DNA of 64,000 nucleotides from Lentisphaerae bacterium WC36 (lineage in GTDB: Bacteria; Verrucomicrobiota; Lentisphaeria; Victivallales; SZUA-371), in assembly GCA_020683205.1 (NCBI GenBank), contig CP085689.1:434001-498000 (forward strand), written 5' to 3'. The translations under genes were made by a program, and so were the position numbers. Each line of letters starts with the position of its first letter. Position 1 is the stretch's first letter. Below the pieces are notes generated by a model. It was not told where the DNA came from. It ran no database searches and worked only from the letters and a program-made list of their open reading frames with translations. Shown here in pieces: positions 8,623-16,698 of this stretch.

Positions 8623-9346
8623 TCGTTATTATGATCAAAATTGCGGTAGATTTAATCGTTTAGATCCATTTGCAGGGAATAACGATGATCCGCAGTCATT
8701 ACATAAGTATGCATATTGTCACAGCGACCCAATCAACGCAATAGACCCTACAGGGAAATTTACTCTTGCAGGGTTAATGACGACGACGGTTAAGGGTATT
8801 GGTATAGGCACTTCGATAGGAGCTGTGACAGGCTATGCTGTTACTGGTTCTATAAAAGGAACTTTATGGGGTGCTTTGGCTGGTGCTTCAATTGGTTTTA
8901 TTTATGCGACTGCACCACAAAAATTTTTAGTTGCAGTAAGTATTTCAATATTAAATGCAATTTTAGCTGTTATAAAAAATGGAGTAACTCCAAAAAGTAC
9001 ACTTTCAAATTCAGAAGCATTTTTTAAAGCATTTGCAACAACTATGTTTGGTGCTGCAATATCTATAGGAACTCCTGGATTTATTGAGCGTTTTGGGGTT
9101 AACAAAGCAATAATCACTGCGATGGTTTCAGCTATTAATGAAATACTTACAACGTGGAGTAAAGGTGAAAAGCTTACATGGAAAACATTAGTGAAAATTG
9201 GTGTTTCAACTGTTCTTTCAATGGTGTTTGTTGATGATAATGCTCAAGATGCTGCTGAGTCTTTATCAATTATAGTTGGTAACTGGACTTTTGGCAGAAT
9301 TTTTGACACTTCAATAGATATTATTGAATTTGTTAAAGGGTTTTAA
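8612..9346 (+). CDS. Orphan Rhs core fragment plus hydrophobic tip (cassette A7)
   Basis: Open from Y-L-S-A-R-Y-Y-D through HSDPINAIDPTG into a tip of about 195 residues starting FTLAGLMT. The tip shows repeated small-residue patterns (G-x-x-x-G spacing) over several hydrophobic segments and ends in a mixed helix. The prefix is shared with A4 and A6. No initiating ATG precedes the tip except within it. Confidence 0.7.
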   Translation, partial: YLSARYYDQNCGRFNRLDPFAGNNDDPQSLHKYAYCHSDPINAIDPTGKFTLAGLMTTTVKGIGIGTSIGAVTGYAVTGSIKGTLWGALAGASIGFIYATAPQKFLVAVSISILNAILAVIKNGVTPKSTLSNSEAFFKAFATTMFGAAISIGTPGFIERFGVNKAIITAMVSAINEILTTWSKGEKLTWKTLVKIGVSTVLSMVFVDDNAQDAAESLSIIVGNWTFGRIFDTSIDIIEFVKGF

Positions 9347-9383
9347 TATTAAATTTGCAACTAACTAAAAAGGAATAATAATA

Positions 9384-9890
9384 ATGAATGATATTAATAA
9401 TGTATCCCAAAAACGAGTTCTTGACCTTGAATATTCTGTGATAGCGGCATGCTCTTATAGTTTTATTTTAATTATATTCATTGTCTTTGGAGTTTTTGTT
9501 TTTAAATATCCTCAAATAATATTTGATTGTGGAAAAGAATACTTTGGCATGTCAACAACCTCTGTTCGAGATTTTATGGGTAGTGTTGTTGGTATATTAA
9601 TAGCAATACCAACAAATATGTTTATTGTTAAGACTTTAAATTTCATTGTTATGAATAGATTTTTTGGGAATAGTGCAAATGCTTTATTTTATATGTATCG
9701 TAAAAAGAAATGTTTTCCTCCTTTTCCTCGTTGTTTTTTATCTAATAATGTAAAGAAAAATATATTGGGAAAGAAATTTGACCAGTTTATAACTTTTATG
9801 GTTTTAAATGAAAGAAGGGCTAAAGCTAAAAAAGCTCAAGAGGAACAACAAAGGAAAAATTCTAAACCTGAACATAGAATTGATAAATAA
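9384..9890 (+). CDS. Probable membrane immunity protein for A7
   Basis: 168 residues behind AAGGA. Two long hydrophobic helices at about 17-45 and 62-90, then a strongly basic, charged C-terminal tail rich in Lys, Glu and Gln. No family recognised. It occupies the immunity position of the cassette. Confidence 0.58.
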   Translation: MNDINNVSQKRVLDLEYSVIAACSYSFILIIFIVFGVFVFKYPQIIFDCGKEYFGMSTTSVRDFMGSVVGILIAIPTNMFIVKTLNFIVMNRFFGNSANALFYMYRKKKCFPPFPRCFLSNNVKKNILGKKFDQFITFMVLNERRAKAKKAQEEQQRKNSKPEHRIDK

Positions 9891-9927
9891 TTTATAGTTT
9901 TTTGGAATCAGTGGTATTTTACACTGC

Positions 9928-9997
9928 GTTGATTGAAAATTAAAAGTGAAGGCTTTAAGGTGACGGGAGGTTTAGCACTTAGGTAGTATCTAAGTGC
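9928..9997 (+). repeat. Cassette boundary element 7, hairpin type
   Basis: GTTGATTGAAA block ending ACGGG, then the GCACTTAG/CTAAGTGC hairpin (9975-9997). It combines the ACGGG ending, elsewhere mostly seen at no-hairpin junctions, with the hairpin leader. Confidence 0.8.
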
Positions 9998-10691
9998 TCG
10001 TTATTATGATCAAAATTGCGGTAGATTTAATCGTTTAGACCCATATGCAGGCAATAATTACGACCCTCAGTCATTACATAAGTATGCATATTGTCATTCC
10101 GACCCAATAAACGCAATCGACCCAAGCGGTGAAATCACATTATTACAATTTCAAATTGGAATTACTATAGCATTTGGAATAGGAGGTATGATAATTGGAG
10201 CAGTTTTGGATGGTGTTAGAGGTGCTATCATTGGAACCGTCGTTGGATTAATAGTTGGAGCATTTATTGCAAAAACGTTTGGAGCTGTATTATTTTATTG
10301 GGCTTGTTCTGCATGGATGGCCATTCAAGAATTTATAAATCAAATTGGAACAAAAGGAACAAAATTTATACATGGATCTTTTGGTAGAGTTTCCATTCAA
10401 GAATTACAAAAAGTACATAATACACGAACAATTAAATTATTTTCAAGATTAAATGCCTCAACTATTGATACCACAAGAAAGCTTCATACTGCAACAACAG
10501 AACGTTTGGCAAGTGCTGGGCATCGAGCTAATTTAAAACTTTATAAGTTTGAAGTTCCTGAAGGAGTTATAGTTAAACTTGAAAAAATTGATGCAGTTAT
10601 AATAACTACAACCCAAGATGCAGGCAGGCAAGGACTTGAATATGCGTTTACCCCTGAGGGTGCTGCATATATATCGCAATTTATAAAATAA
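9987..10691 (+). CDS. Orphan Rhs core fragment plus tip with soluble C-terminal domain (cassette A8)
   Basis: Core entry at the hairpin arm, then DPINAIDPSGE. The tip differs from its neighbours: one Gly-rich hydrophobic hairpin (GAIIGTVVGLIVGAFI) is followed by about 115 polar residues with several Arg, Lys and Thr-rich helices and a closing FTPEGAAYISQF. This looks like a membrane-associated leader plus a soluble effector domain; I recognise no catalytic motif. The partner gene is cytosolic, which fits a soluble intracellular activity. Confidence 0.68.
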   Translation, partial: YLSARYYDQNCGRFNRLDPYAGNNYDPQSLHKYAYCHSDPINAIDPSGEITLLQFQIGITIAFGIGGMIIGAVLDGVRGAIIGTVVGLIVGAFIAKTFGAVLFYWACSAWMAIQEFINQIGTKGTKFIHGSFGRVSIQELQKVHNTRTIKLFSRLNASTIDTTRKLHTATTERLASAGHRANLKLYKFEVPEGVIVKLEKIDAVIITTTQDAGRQGLEYAFTPEGAAYISQFIK

Positions 10692-10704
10692 TTTGGAGAA
10701 AAAT

Positions 10705-11061
10705 ATGAAATTTTGCTGTGAAGGGTTTGAAAATCTTTATCAAAATAGTGACAAAAGAGGTTTTTCGGTTCAGTTCCATAGGGATTCTGATAAAAAAATG
10801 AAACTTATATTTTGGTTATGTTTAAGGTCAGTAGATTTTTCTGACGAAGGTAAATTTAAAGGGCAAGAAGATCTTGAGATTACGATAAGCACTAGACGAT
10901 CAATACGCTATTGTCCATTTTGTGGGAAAAATCTTAATAGATGGATGATGAATCCTAAGCGATGTAAAGAGGTTTGGGATGAGGTTTTGATAAATAAAAC
11001 AAATAAAGTTTGGGGCTCAAAGGGTTTTGAAATTGATAATTTTAATATAAATAATGAATAG
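10705..11061 (+). CDS. Probable cytosolic immunity protein with zinc-ribbon-like cysteines
   Basis: 118 residues from the ATG preceded by GGAG at 6 bases; an upstream TTG is unlikely. No membrane segment. It has an N-terminal FCCEGFENLY motif and a C-P-F-C-G-K-N-L knuckle near residue 75, so four cysteines could bind a metal. Soluble partner proteins with such knuckles occur beside Rhs and other polymorphic toxins. The family is not named here; the immunity role is inferred from position. Confidence 0.6.
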   Translation: MKFCCEGFENLYQNSDKRGFSVQFHRDSDKKMKLIFWLCLRSVDFSDEGKFKGQEDLEITISTRRSIRYCPFCGKNLNRWMMNPKRCKEVWDEVLINKTNKVWGSKGFEIDNFNINNE

Positions 11062-11139
11062 GTTTAAATGAAAGAATGGACTAAACATTAAATGAGAAAT
11101 AATTTGTAAGCTCTGTTGTTTTATGCTGTTTTGTGCTGT

Positions 11140-11179
11140 GTTGATTGAAAATTAAAAGTGAAGGCTTTAAGGTGACGGG
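11140..11179 (+). repeat. Cassette boundary element 8, no hairpin
   Basis: GTTGATTGAAA block ending ACGGG, followed by CTGTTGTCGTTTATGGGG and core entry at V-Y-G-V-M-L. Confidence 0.78.
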
Positions 11180-11199
11180 CTGTTGTCGTTTATGGGGTT

Positions 11200-12099
11200 A
11201 TGCTTGATGGGAATCCTGACATTACTAACCCTGCGGCAACTGACCTGTTATATAGTGGTGAACAGTTTGATTCAACGCTGCAGCAACAATATTTGCGTGC
11301 TAGGTATTATGACCAAAATAGTGGACGTTTTAACAGACTCGATCCATTTGCTGGAAATAACGATGATCCGCAGTCATTGCATAAGTATACCTATTGTCAT
11401 TCCGACCCAGTCAACGCAATCGACCCAAGTGATAATATGGCATTACTAGGACTGATGATGAAAACGATGGTTGTGGGGTTGGTGTCGTCAGCGACATTAG
11501 GTTCTCTTACTACAATTTGGACTAATGACAGTACTCTGGGGTGGAAAATGTTTGTTAGTATGTTAAAGCTTGTCGCGACTATTGAATTGCTTATTTTACA
11601 AAAAGGAGCATCTGTTGGCAAAGCTATTTTGGCTGGAACAATAAGTTTTATAACTAAAGTTATTAATTATGCAACTGATTACAATGCTACAAATGGCAAG
11701 AAAATGCTCATAGGTTGTATTGATGCACTTGTTACTTCTGCATTAACAACAACTTTAACTTTTGGACTACTTAGTAACGAATTGGGATTATTTAGAAATT
11801 TATGGAAAGAATCAGCAAGTAAGGTATTACAAGTCCTAAAACAACTAGTTGCTCCTGCTGCAGCTTCAGCATTCTATAATTTTGCAAGTCAAGTTGTTGA
11901 CATTGTAATAGTAAAAGACAAAGAAAATTTTGAAATATTACCTATAGTATTAAGTTTTTTTAGTACTCTTTTAGGCGCTGGTTTAGTAGGACATACTGAT
12001 AGTTTAGGAGCTTTACGTTTGTCATGGGCTTTGAGCACAATATCACAACAGACACCAAGAATTGTTAAGGAGGTGAAAAATGGTAAATCTAATCTATAA
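11200..12099 (+). CDS. Orphan Rhs core fragment plus long hydrophobic tip (cassette A9)
   Basis: 299 residues from the ATG of the V-M-L-D-G-N core segment. The core end carries IDPSDN in place of the usual DPSG. The tip is about 215 residues with at least five hydrophobic segments separated by short polar loops. It overlaps the next gene by 20 bases, and the downstream gene's AGGAGG site lies inside this frame. Confidence 0.7.
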   Translation: MLDGNPDITNPAATDLLYSGEQFDSTLQQQYLRARYYDQNSGRFNRLDPFAGNNDDPQSLHKYTYCHSDPVNAIDPSDNMALLGLMMKTMVVGLVSSATLGSLTTIWTNDSTLGWKMFVSMLKLVATIELLILQKGASVGKAILAGTISFITKVINYATDYNATNGKKMLIGCIDALVTSALTTTLTFGLLSNELGLFRNLWKESASKVLQVLKQLVAPAAASAFYNFASQVVDIVIVKDKENFEILPIVLSFFSTLLGAGLVGHTDSLGALRLSWALSTISQQTPRIVKEVKNGKSNL

Positions 12100-12835
12100 A
12101 AAGACCGATTCTATAACGTTTATGTTACTAACGTTTTTTGCAACTTGTATTTTATTTAGTGAGTATTATGTCTTTAAAAATTGCGGTAAAGAAATATTAC
12201 TGTATGGCTTTATTGGAGTGACTACAATGTGTTTAATTTTTAGCCTTACATTAAGTAAGTTTGTGCATAGTTCTCTAATTAAAGACAATTTACATCTTTT
12301 GAGCAATAGTTTAAATTTCTTGAACATTTATATTTTGTATTGTTATATAAATAAACTCAAAGTTTTTTTGGAGTCTGATAGTACTGTTTTTTTAATTATT
12401 TTTTTTGTTGTATTAATTCTTCAGTCAATTTTAATATGGCAACAAGTAGAACTGATTAATTATATAGTATCCTGTAGAGAACAAAAAACTTATAGTCAAT
12501 ATTGCTCATACCTTCAATGGGGTATTCCACCAATCGCATCTGCAGTCTTTTTATTTGTTATGTTTAATACGAATAATCAATTTTTATCGTTGTTGTTTTT
12601 ATTTTTTTGGGCAGTTGTGTATTTAGAACTTATTATTCGCATTTTAAACAAAACAAGACTCGTTATGATTTGGAAAATCCTTATAGCACATTGGATTGGT
12701 TGTTATTTTATATCATTAATAATTTATTTGACTCCTTTTATTTTGACTAAAAATTCTATTGATATAGTTATTCTTTGGACAATATGGTTTGTTGTTACTT
12801 GTATAAAAATGGTATTAATTAAAAAAAACGGTTAA
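12080..12835 (+). CDS. Polytopic membrane immunity candidate for A9
   Basis: 251 residues with about seven membrane helices spread along the whole protein and very short loops. The start is set by a strong AAGGAGGTG site 5-6 bases upstream. Largest partner protein of the array. Family not recognised; the role is inferred from overlap with the tip gene. Confidence 0.6.
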   Translation: MVNLIYKKTDSITFMLLTFFATCILFSEYYVFKNCGKEILLYGFIGVTTMCLIFSLTLSKFVHSSLIKDNLHLLSNSLNFLNIYILYCYINKLKVFLESDSTVFLIIFFVVLILQSILIWQQVELINYIVSCREQKTYSQYCSYLQWGIPPIASAVFLFVMFNTNNQFLSLLFLFFWAVVYLELIIRILNKTRLVMIWKILIAHWIGCYFISLIIYLTPFILTKNSIDIVILWTIWFVVTCIKMVLIKKNG

Positions 12836-12907
12836 TTTTAAAAAAGTTAACTAACTTGTAAGTGGTTAGATTTGACGGTAGTTTGCATTAGTGTATTTTT
12901 ACACGTT

Positions 12908-12975
12908 GTTGATTGAAATTTTTTGAAGTGAAGCCTTTAAGGTGATGGGAGGTTTAGCACTTAGGTAGTATCTAA
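12908..12975 (+). repeat. Cassette boundary element 9, truncated hairpin type
   Basis: GTTGATTGAAA block with two substitutions (AAGCCTTTAAGG, GATGGG), then GCACTTAG and only half of the right arm (CTAA). The core fragment that should follow is missing, so the junction has been deleted. Confidence 0.7.
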
Positions 12976-13159
12976 AAGAGGGTTAGAAAAATATCGTAGC
13001 AATATAGCTTTTGAATATGCAATTAGTGAATTTGAGCCTTTTCCCAACTTTGATCAGCTTCAAGCAGAATTACTAGATAAGGGTGAAAGCAATTTTTTAG
13101 TTCATATTTTTCAATGTCAGCATTGCAAAAAATACAAATTAATCTTTGATGCGGCTTAG
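12976..13159 (+). pseudogene. 3' remnant resembling a CbrC/UPF0167-type protein
   Basis: An open frame without a start fuses to the broken boundary element and ends at TAG. It reads about 60 residues, including FEYAISEFEPFPNFDQLQ and a Cys pair in FQCQHCKKYKL, which resembles the C-terminal end of the UPF0167/CbrC family. CbrC-type proteins raise tolerance to colicin E2 in Escherichia coli, so an immunity gene remnant would make sense. The assignment rests on memory of the family pattern and is tentative. Confidence 0.4.
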
Positions 13160-13178
13160 AGAAACATATAGGGGAATA

Positions 13179-13741
13179 ATGAAATTAAAAAAATAAAAAT
13201 AAGCGTTGTGAAATTAGTTTTTGTCGCCCTTTGACTTTTTTTTGCATGGGTTTAGATATACTAGTCTTTTTAGTAATTGTAGTTTTTTTAGCTTGTCTTA
13301 TTAGTAAAATTATTCATGGTTATTACGCTTTTTTCTTCAAGCCAAATATCTTTTTAGATAAGGGAATATCAAAAGAAATTATGTTAACTAAGTTATTACA
13401 TTCTTCAATAATATTTGGTCCATTATATTTAGGCTTTATGTGGCATTTAATATCTATAATTAAAAGGAAATATTTATTTTTAGAGAAAATTATTTGGAAT
13501 GAAGATAAGATTATTTTTTATAAAGAGGATTCAACTATTACTGAAAATGATAATAATGCTAAATTTAAGTGGTAGAGTGGGAGTATTTATAATTTTCGAC
13601 TCAAAAAATACCGACTATTATATCAGGAAAAGAAAGGTAAAGAAAATATTAGAACAAAATTTAAACAATGAATATTTTAATAATTCTGAGATAAAAAAAG
13701 AACTTGTTGAATGGCAATCAAAGTTCCAATTTGAAAGATAA
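13179..13741 (+). pseudogene. Frameshifted relative of the A1 immunity gene
   Basis: Aligns along its whole length with the gene at 1039, starting with the same GGGGAATAATG context. A two-base loss in the A-run after the sixth codon gives an early stop, and a second two-base loss near 13572 (AAGTGGTAG against AAGTTTGGTAAA) breaks it again. The 3' flank also matches that of the A1 partner. It is the last member of the array and carries no boundary element after it. Confidence 0.8.
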
Positions 13742-13841
13742 AGTAGATTTGAACTTTGTAATTGATAAAATTTGGAGGTATTTTGTCTTAGTGTGATGTT
13801 AATTTTGGTTTTGAAATATTTAATTTAAAAGAGGTGATTTT

Positions 13842-14339
13842 ATGTTAAAAGTTATAAGTTTGTTAATGCTTGTTTGCTTTGCAAACGGCGTCCTTGCAAA
13901 GTCTGAATTGAGCATAAAAAATTCTAATAAGCATTTAAAAACGCAATATTTGAGTATGCTTGACACTGCAAAAGTAATTAAAAATAAACTTGAAAAGAAT
14001 TTAGAATTCGATGCTGAGTTAAAAAAATTAAAAAATCTCCAAGAATCTTTTGATAAGAAAAAACTTTTAACAGTTATGGTGCTGGCTAAGAAGTATGCAC
14101 AATTAAAAGAAAAAGGTGCTAATGATAAAATTTTAGAGCAAATGAGTATTAGGCGTCGTCAGACAGTGCTAAGGTTTAATGAATTGTCTCGTTTGCTAAT
14201 CCAAATTGAAAAAAATTCTCAGACGGCATTGCTTAAGGAAAATATAAATGCATTAATTGAATTCTTTGAACCTTCTGATAATATAAGCCAAAAAGATTTA
14301 TCAAAACTAAAAAGGAGGGCTGTGAAGAAAGAAAATTAA
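13842..14339 (+). CDS. Secreted coiled-coil protein of unknown function
   Basis: 165 residues starting with a signal peptide (hydrophobic residues 5-15, cleavage likely after GVLA). The mature part is almost entirely helical, rich in Lys, Glu and Leu in a coiled-coil pattern, with no cysteines. AGAGGTG precedes the ATG. It is separated by 109 bases from the type II secretion operon, so it may be co-transcribed or independent. I recognise no family. Confidence 0.7.
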   Translation: MLKVISLLMLVCFANGVLAKSELSIKNSNKHLKTQYLSMLDTAKVIKNKLEKNLEFDAELKKLKNLQESFDKKKLLTVMVLAKKYAQLKEKGANDKILEQMSIRRRQTVLRFNELSRLLIQIEKNSQTALLKENINALIEFFEPSDNISQKDLSKLKRRAVKKEN

Positions 14340-14448
14340 TCAAAAAGATTATTAAAAAGCGACAAAAATATATTATTTTTATTGCAAAGCATCCAAAAGT
14401 GTGATATTAGTATGCTAATATAGTTAATGTTAATTTAAGGTAGTAACG

Positions 14449-15564
14449 ATGCGGGTGTGTGCGGTTTATCATAATAATGATGATGATTTTTCATTTACAG
14501 AGTATAATTTGAATGATAATAAAATAGTACAAGTAGATGAAGAGAACGCATTCAATCTTGTTTTTGACTATTATATATTTTGTGGTTTTTATAATTCTTG
14601 TATTGTTAGGGAGCTAACTATTCCACATCAAGTAAAACAGCGTGATATTCCAGACGTTGTTTTTCATGAATTTGTTAATAAACTTCCCATATCATCTGTA
14701 TATTGGCAATATCAAATATTATTTACTGCAACAAAAACACAAGACTATGTTGTAAGATGTTGTGCAATTAATAAGGATGTTTTTGCCCCATTATTGGAAA
14801 AGTTGACGAAAAATAAAATTAAACTTGATTCAGTTATTTTTACTCCATTGATGTTAACTGATAATATTTTTCCTGAAATTTCTTTATATGGTTCTCCAAC
14901 TTTAAAAAACTTTAAAAATTATATTCAAAAAAGTTGTTGTGAAGAGTTTAATAATTTTTGTAGTGAGCATTCTTTAAAAAAACTAACTGAAAATAAACAG
15001 TTAGTTTCGTTTGCGGCAATACGTTACTTAGCACATTCTAAAGATTGGCTTCAAGTGTATAATCCGCCAGAATTACTTTCCGAAAAAATGAAACCAACGC
15101 GATTTAGAACTTTGCGAAAAATTAATGTATTATTAATAATAATTACAATTTTTTTCATCAGTTTGATTGCCTATAATCAATACCAGTGTTCAAACAAGAA
15201 ATATTATAATATTCAGGGAAAAAACAATTTATTGAAAAATAAACTTAAAAAACTCCAATTAGAGCTTGGTAACATTAATAAAAAAGTCGAATTGCTGGAA
15301 AGTTATAATGAACTGAATGCTGGTAATATGAAGTTTGCGTTACCTTTGTGTGAACTTACTGACAAAATTCCTGTTCATATGTGGGCAAAATCTTTAAGAA
15401 TGGTAAATAATAATATTAATTTAACTTTAGAATCGACTAAAGATGATGTTAAATTTTATAGTGTAATGAAAGATGCTAAATATTATAAGCTTGTAAATTT
15501 AAGAAAAAGGCGTATTAAAGGTAAAGTAAATTATACTATTGAAGTTAAGGTTAAAACGCAATGA
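14449..15564 (+). CDS. gspL: GspL/PilM-like inner-membrane assembly protein of the type II secretion system
   Basis: 371 residues: a cytosolic N-terminal half of about 220 residues, one membrane helix (about 226-247) and a periplasmic part beginning with a coiled coil. This is the GspL (or PilM-N fusion) layout, which recruits the GspE ATPase to the inner membrane. Sequence motifs of the actin-like fold are weak, so the assignment leans on architecture and on being first in a gsp operon, followed by an M-like and a C-like gene. The ATGA overlap with the next gene supports operon structure. A possible promoter lies in the AT-rich 100 bases upstream. Confidence 0.68.
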   Translation: MRVCAVYHNNDDDFSFTEYNLNDNKIVQVDEENAFNLVFDYYIFCGFYNSCIVRELTIPHQVKQRDIPDVVFHEFVNKLPISSVYWQYQILFTATKTQDYVVRCCAINKDVFAPLLEKLTKNKIKLDSVIFTPLMLTDNIFPEISLYGSPTLKNFKNYIQKSCCEEFNNFCSEHSLKKLTENKQLVSFAAIRYLAHSKDWLQVYNPPELLSEKMKPTRFRTLRKINVLLIIITIFFISLIAYNQYQCSNKKYYNIQGKNNLLKNKLKKLQLELGNINKKVELLESYNELNAGNMKFALPLCELTDKIPVHMWAKSLRMVNNNINLTLESTKDDVKFYSVMKDAKYYKLVNLRKRRIKGKVNYTIEVKVKTQ

Positions 15565-16124
15565 GAGAGCAACATAAAAATATTTTAATTGTTTTGTTTC
15601 CTACAATATTGATGTTGTTGGCGTTGTTTTGTTATGTGTTGCAAAATTTAAATTTCCCAGTTTTGGGTAATATGATTACTAAGGCACAAAAAGAACAAAT
15701 CAAGTTGCAAAAGCAAATAGTTTTTCTTGAGCAAATAATAATGGAAAAAAATCCTCAGCTAGAACAATTAAATTTACTGCAAGAACATTCATTACCGGTA
15801 AGTGATGACGTAAGCGGACAATTTCGCAGTAGGGTTGAACAGGCATTTTATACCTCTGGTGCAAATGTACGTACTGTTGGCAGTCCACGTAAAGTTAAAG
15901 AAACTGATAAAATTGAATTGTATGAAATTAATATTACTGCAACTCTCAAAGCTAATGAATTATTGGCTGTTATAAAAAAATTAAGTGAAAAACCTGCGCT
16001 GTTATGGCGTGTTGTTACATTTAGACCTAACAATATGTTAAATCCAGAATTTATTAACGTGAATTTAACTATTGGTGGAATTATTTTTAAAGGGGAGGAG
16101 ACTAAAAATGAAGATTCAACCTAA
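15561..16124 (+). CDS. GspM/PilO-like inner-membrane protein
   Basis: 187 residues: a very short cytosolic start, one membrane helix at about residues 8-28, a coiled coil (30-70) and a small periplasmic alpha-beta domain. This is the GspM/PilO layout; it would pair with the preceding GspL-like protein in the inner-membrane platform. Overlaps both neighbours. The family is assigned from layout and order rather than a strict motif. Confidence 0.65.
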   Translation: MREQHKNILIVLFPTILMLLALFCYVLQNLNFPVLGNMITKAQKEQIKLQKQIVFLEQIIMEKNPQLEQLNLLQEHSLPVSDDVSGQFRSRVEQAFYTSGANVRTVGSPRKVKETDKIELYEINITATLKANELLAVIKKLSEKPALLWRVVTFRPNNMLNPEFINVNLTIGGIIFKGEETKNEDST

Positions 16125-16656
16125 AATCTGCAATATATATGGTATTATTTTTAGCTTGACATCATTGATTATTTTGTTGAGTTTATATTTATCAAGACCA
16201 ATTAGTAAATCAATTGAACAACAAATTGAAACTGTAAAAAGCTTACCAAAAAATATTGAAAAACAAGAGCAGTTAAAGCAAGACTATTCTGTGATTGCTA
16301 GTAAATATTTATTTCATCCACTTCGAGGAGTCAAGTCTGAAGTTAAAACTGAACAGAAACCAAAGCAACGTTCGACAAAATCATTGAAATTTGAGTTAAA
16401 AGGTGTTTATCGTTCTGATAATATATATGGTGCATTGATTCAATATAAAGGAATTAGAAGGCCTTCAAATAAAAACAGCTCTATTGAACTAAAACGTGCT
16501 GATTTTTCATTATATTACGTTAATAGTGAAATAGCAGAGGGTTATGTCTTGAAGAAAGTTAATAGTGATTCAGTGATAATAACACGAAATTCAGAGATAA
16601 TTGAGGTGAATTTACCAAAGTTAATGCCTCCAAGTAATAATATTGATAAAAATTAA
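16108..16656 (+). CDS. GspC-like periplasmic connector
   Basis: 182 residues from the ATG preceded by GGGGAGGAG; an upstream GTG would add 12 residues without a ribosome site. One N-terminal membrane helix (about 10-30), a Pro/Lys-rich linker, then a beta-rich domain (KFELKGVYRSDNIYGALIQ) typical of the GspC homology region, which contacts the N0 domain of the secretin. There is no PDZ domain, as in short GspC forms or PilP. The position just before gspD fits. Confidence 0.65.
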   Translation: MKIQPKICNIYGIIFSLTSLIILLSLYLSRPISKSIEQQIETVKSLPKNIEKQEQLKQDYSVIASKYLFHPLRGVKSEVKTEQKPKQRSTKSLKFELKGVYRSDNIYGALIQYKGIRRPSNKNSSIELKRADFSLYYVNSEIAEGYVLKKVNSDSVIITRNSEIIEVNLPKLMPPSNNIDKN

Positions 16657-16698
16657 AGAATAAATATATAAGTAGATATAAATTTAAGGAAGTTGATA

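Noticed and set aside
1647-12975. CRISPR array as an explanation of the regularly spaced repeats
   Set aside because: The repeats are 0.7-1.7 kb apart with genes between them, and no spacers or cas genes are seen.
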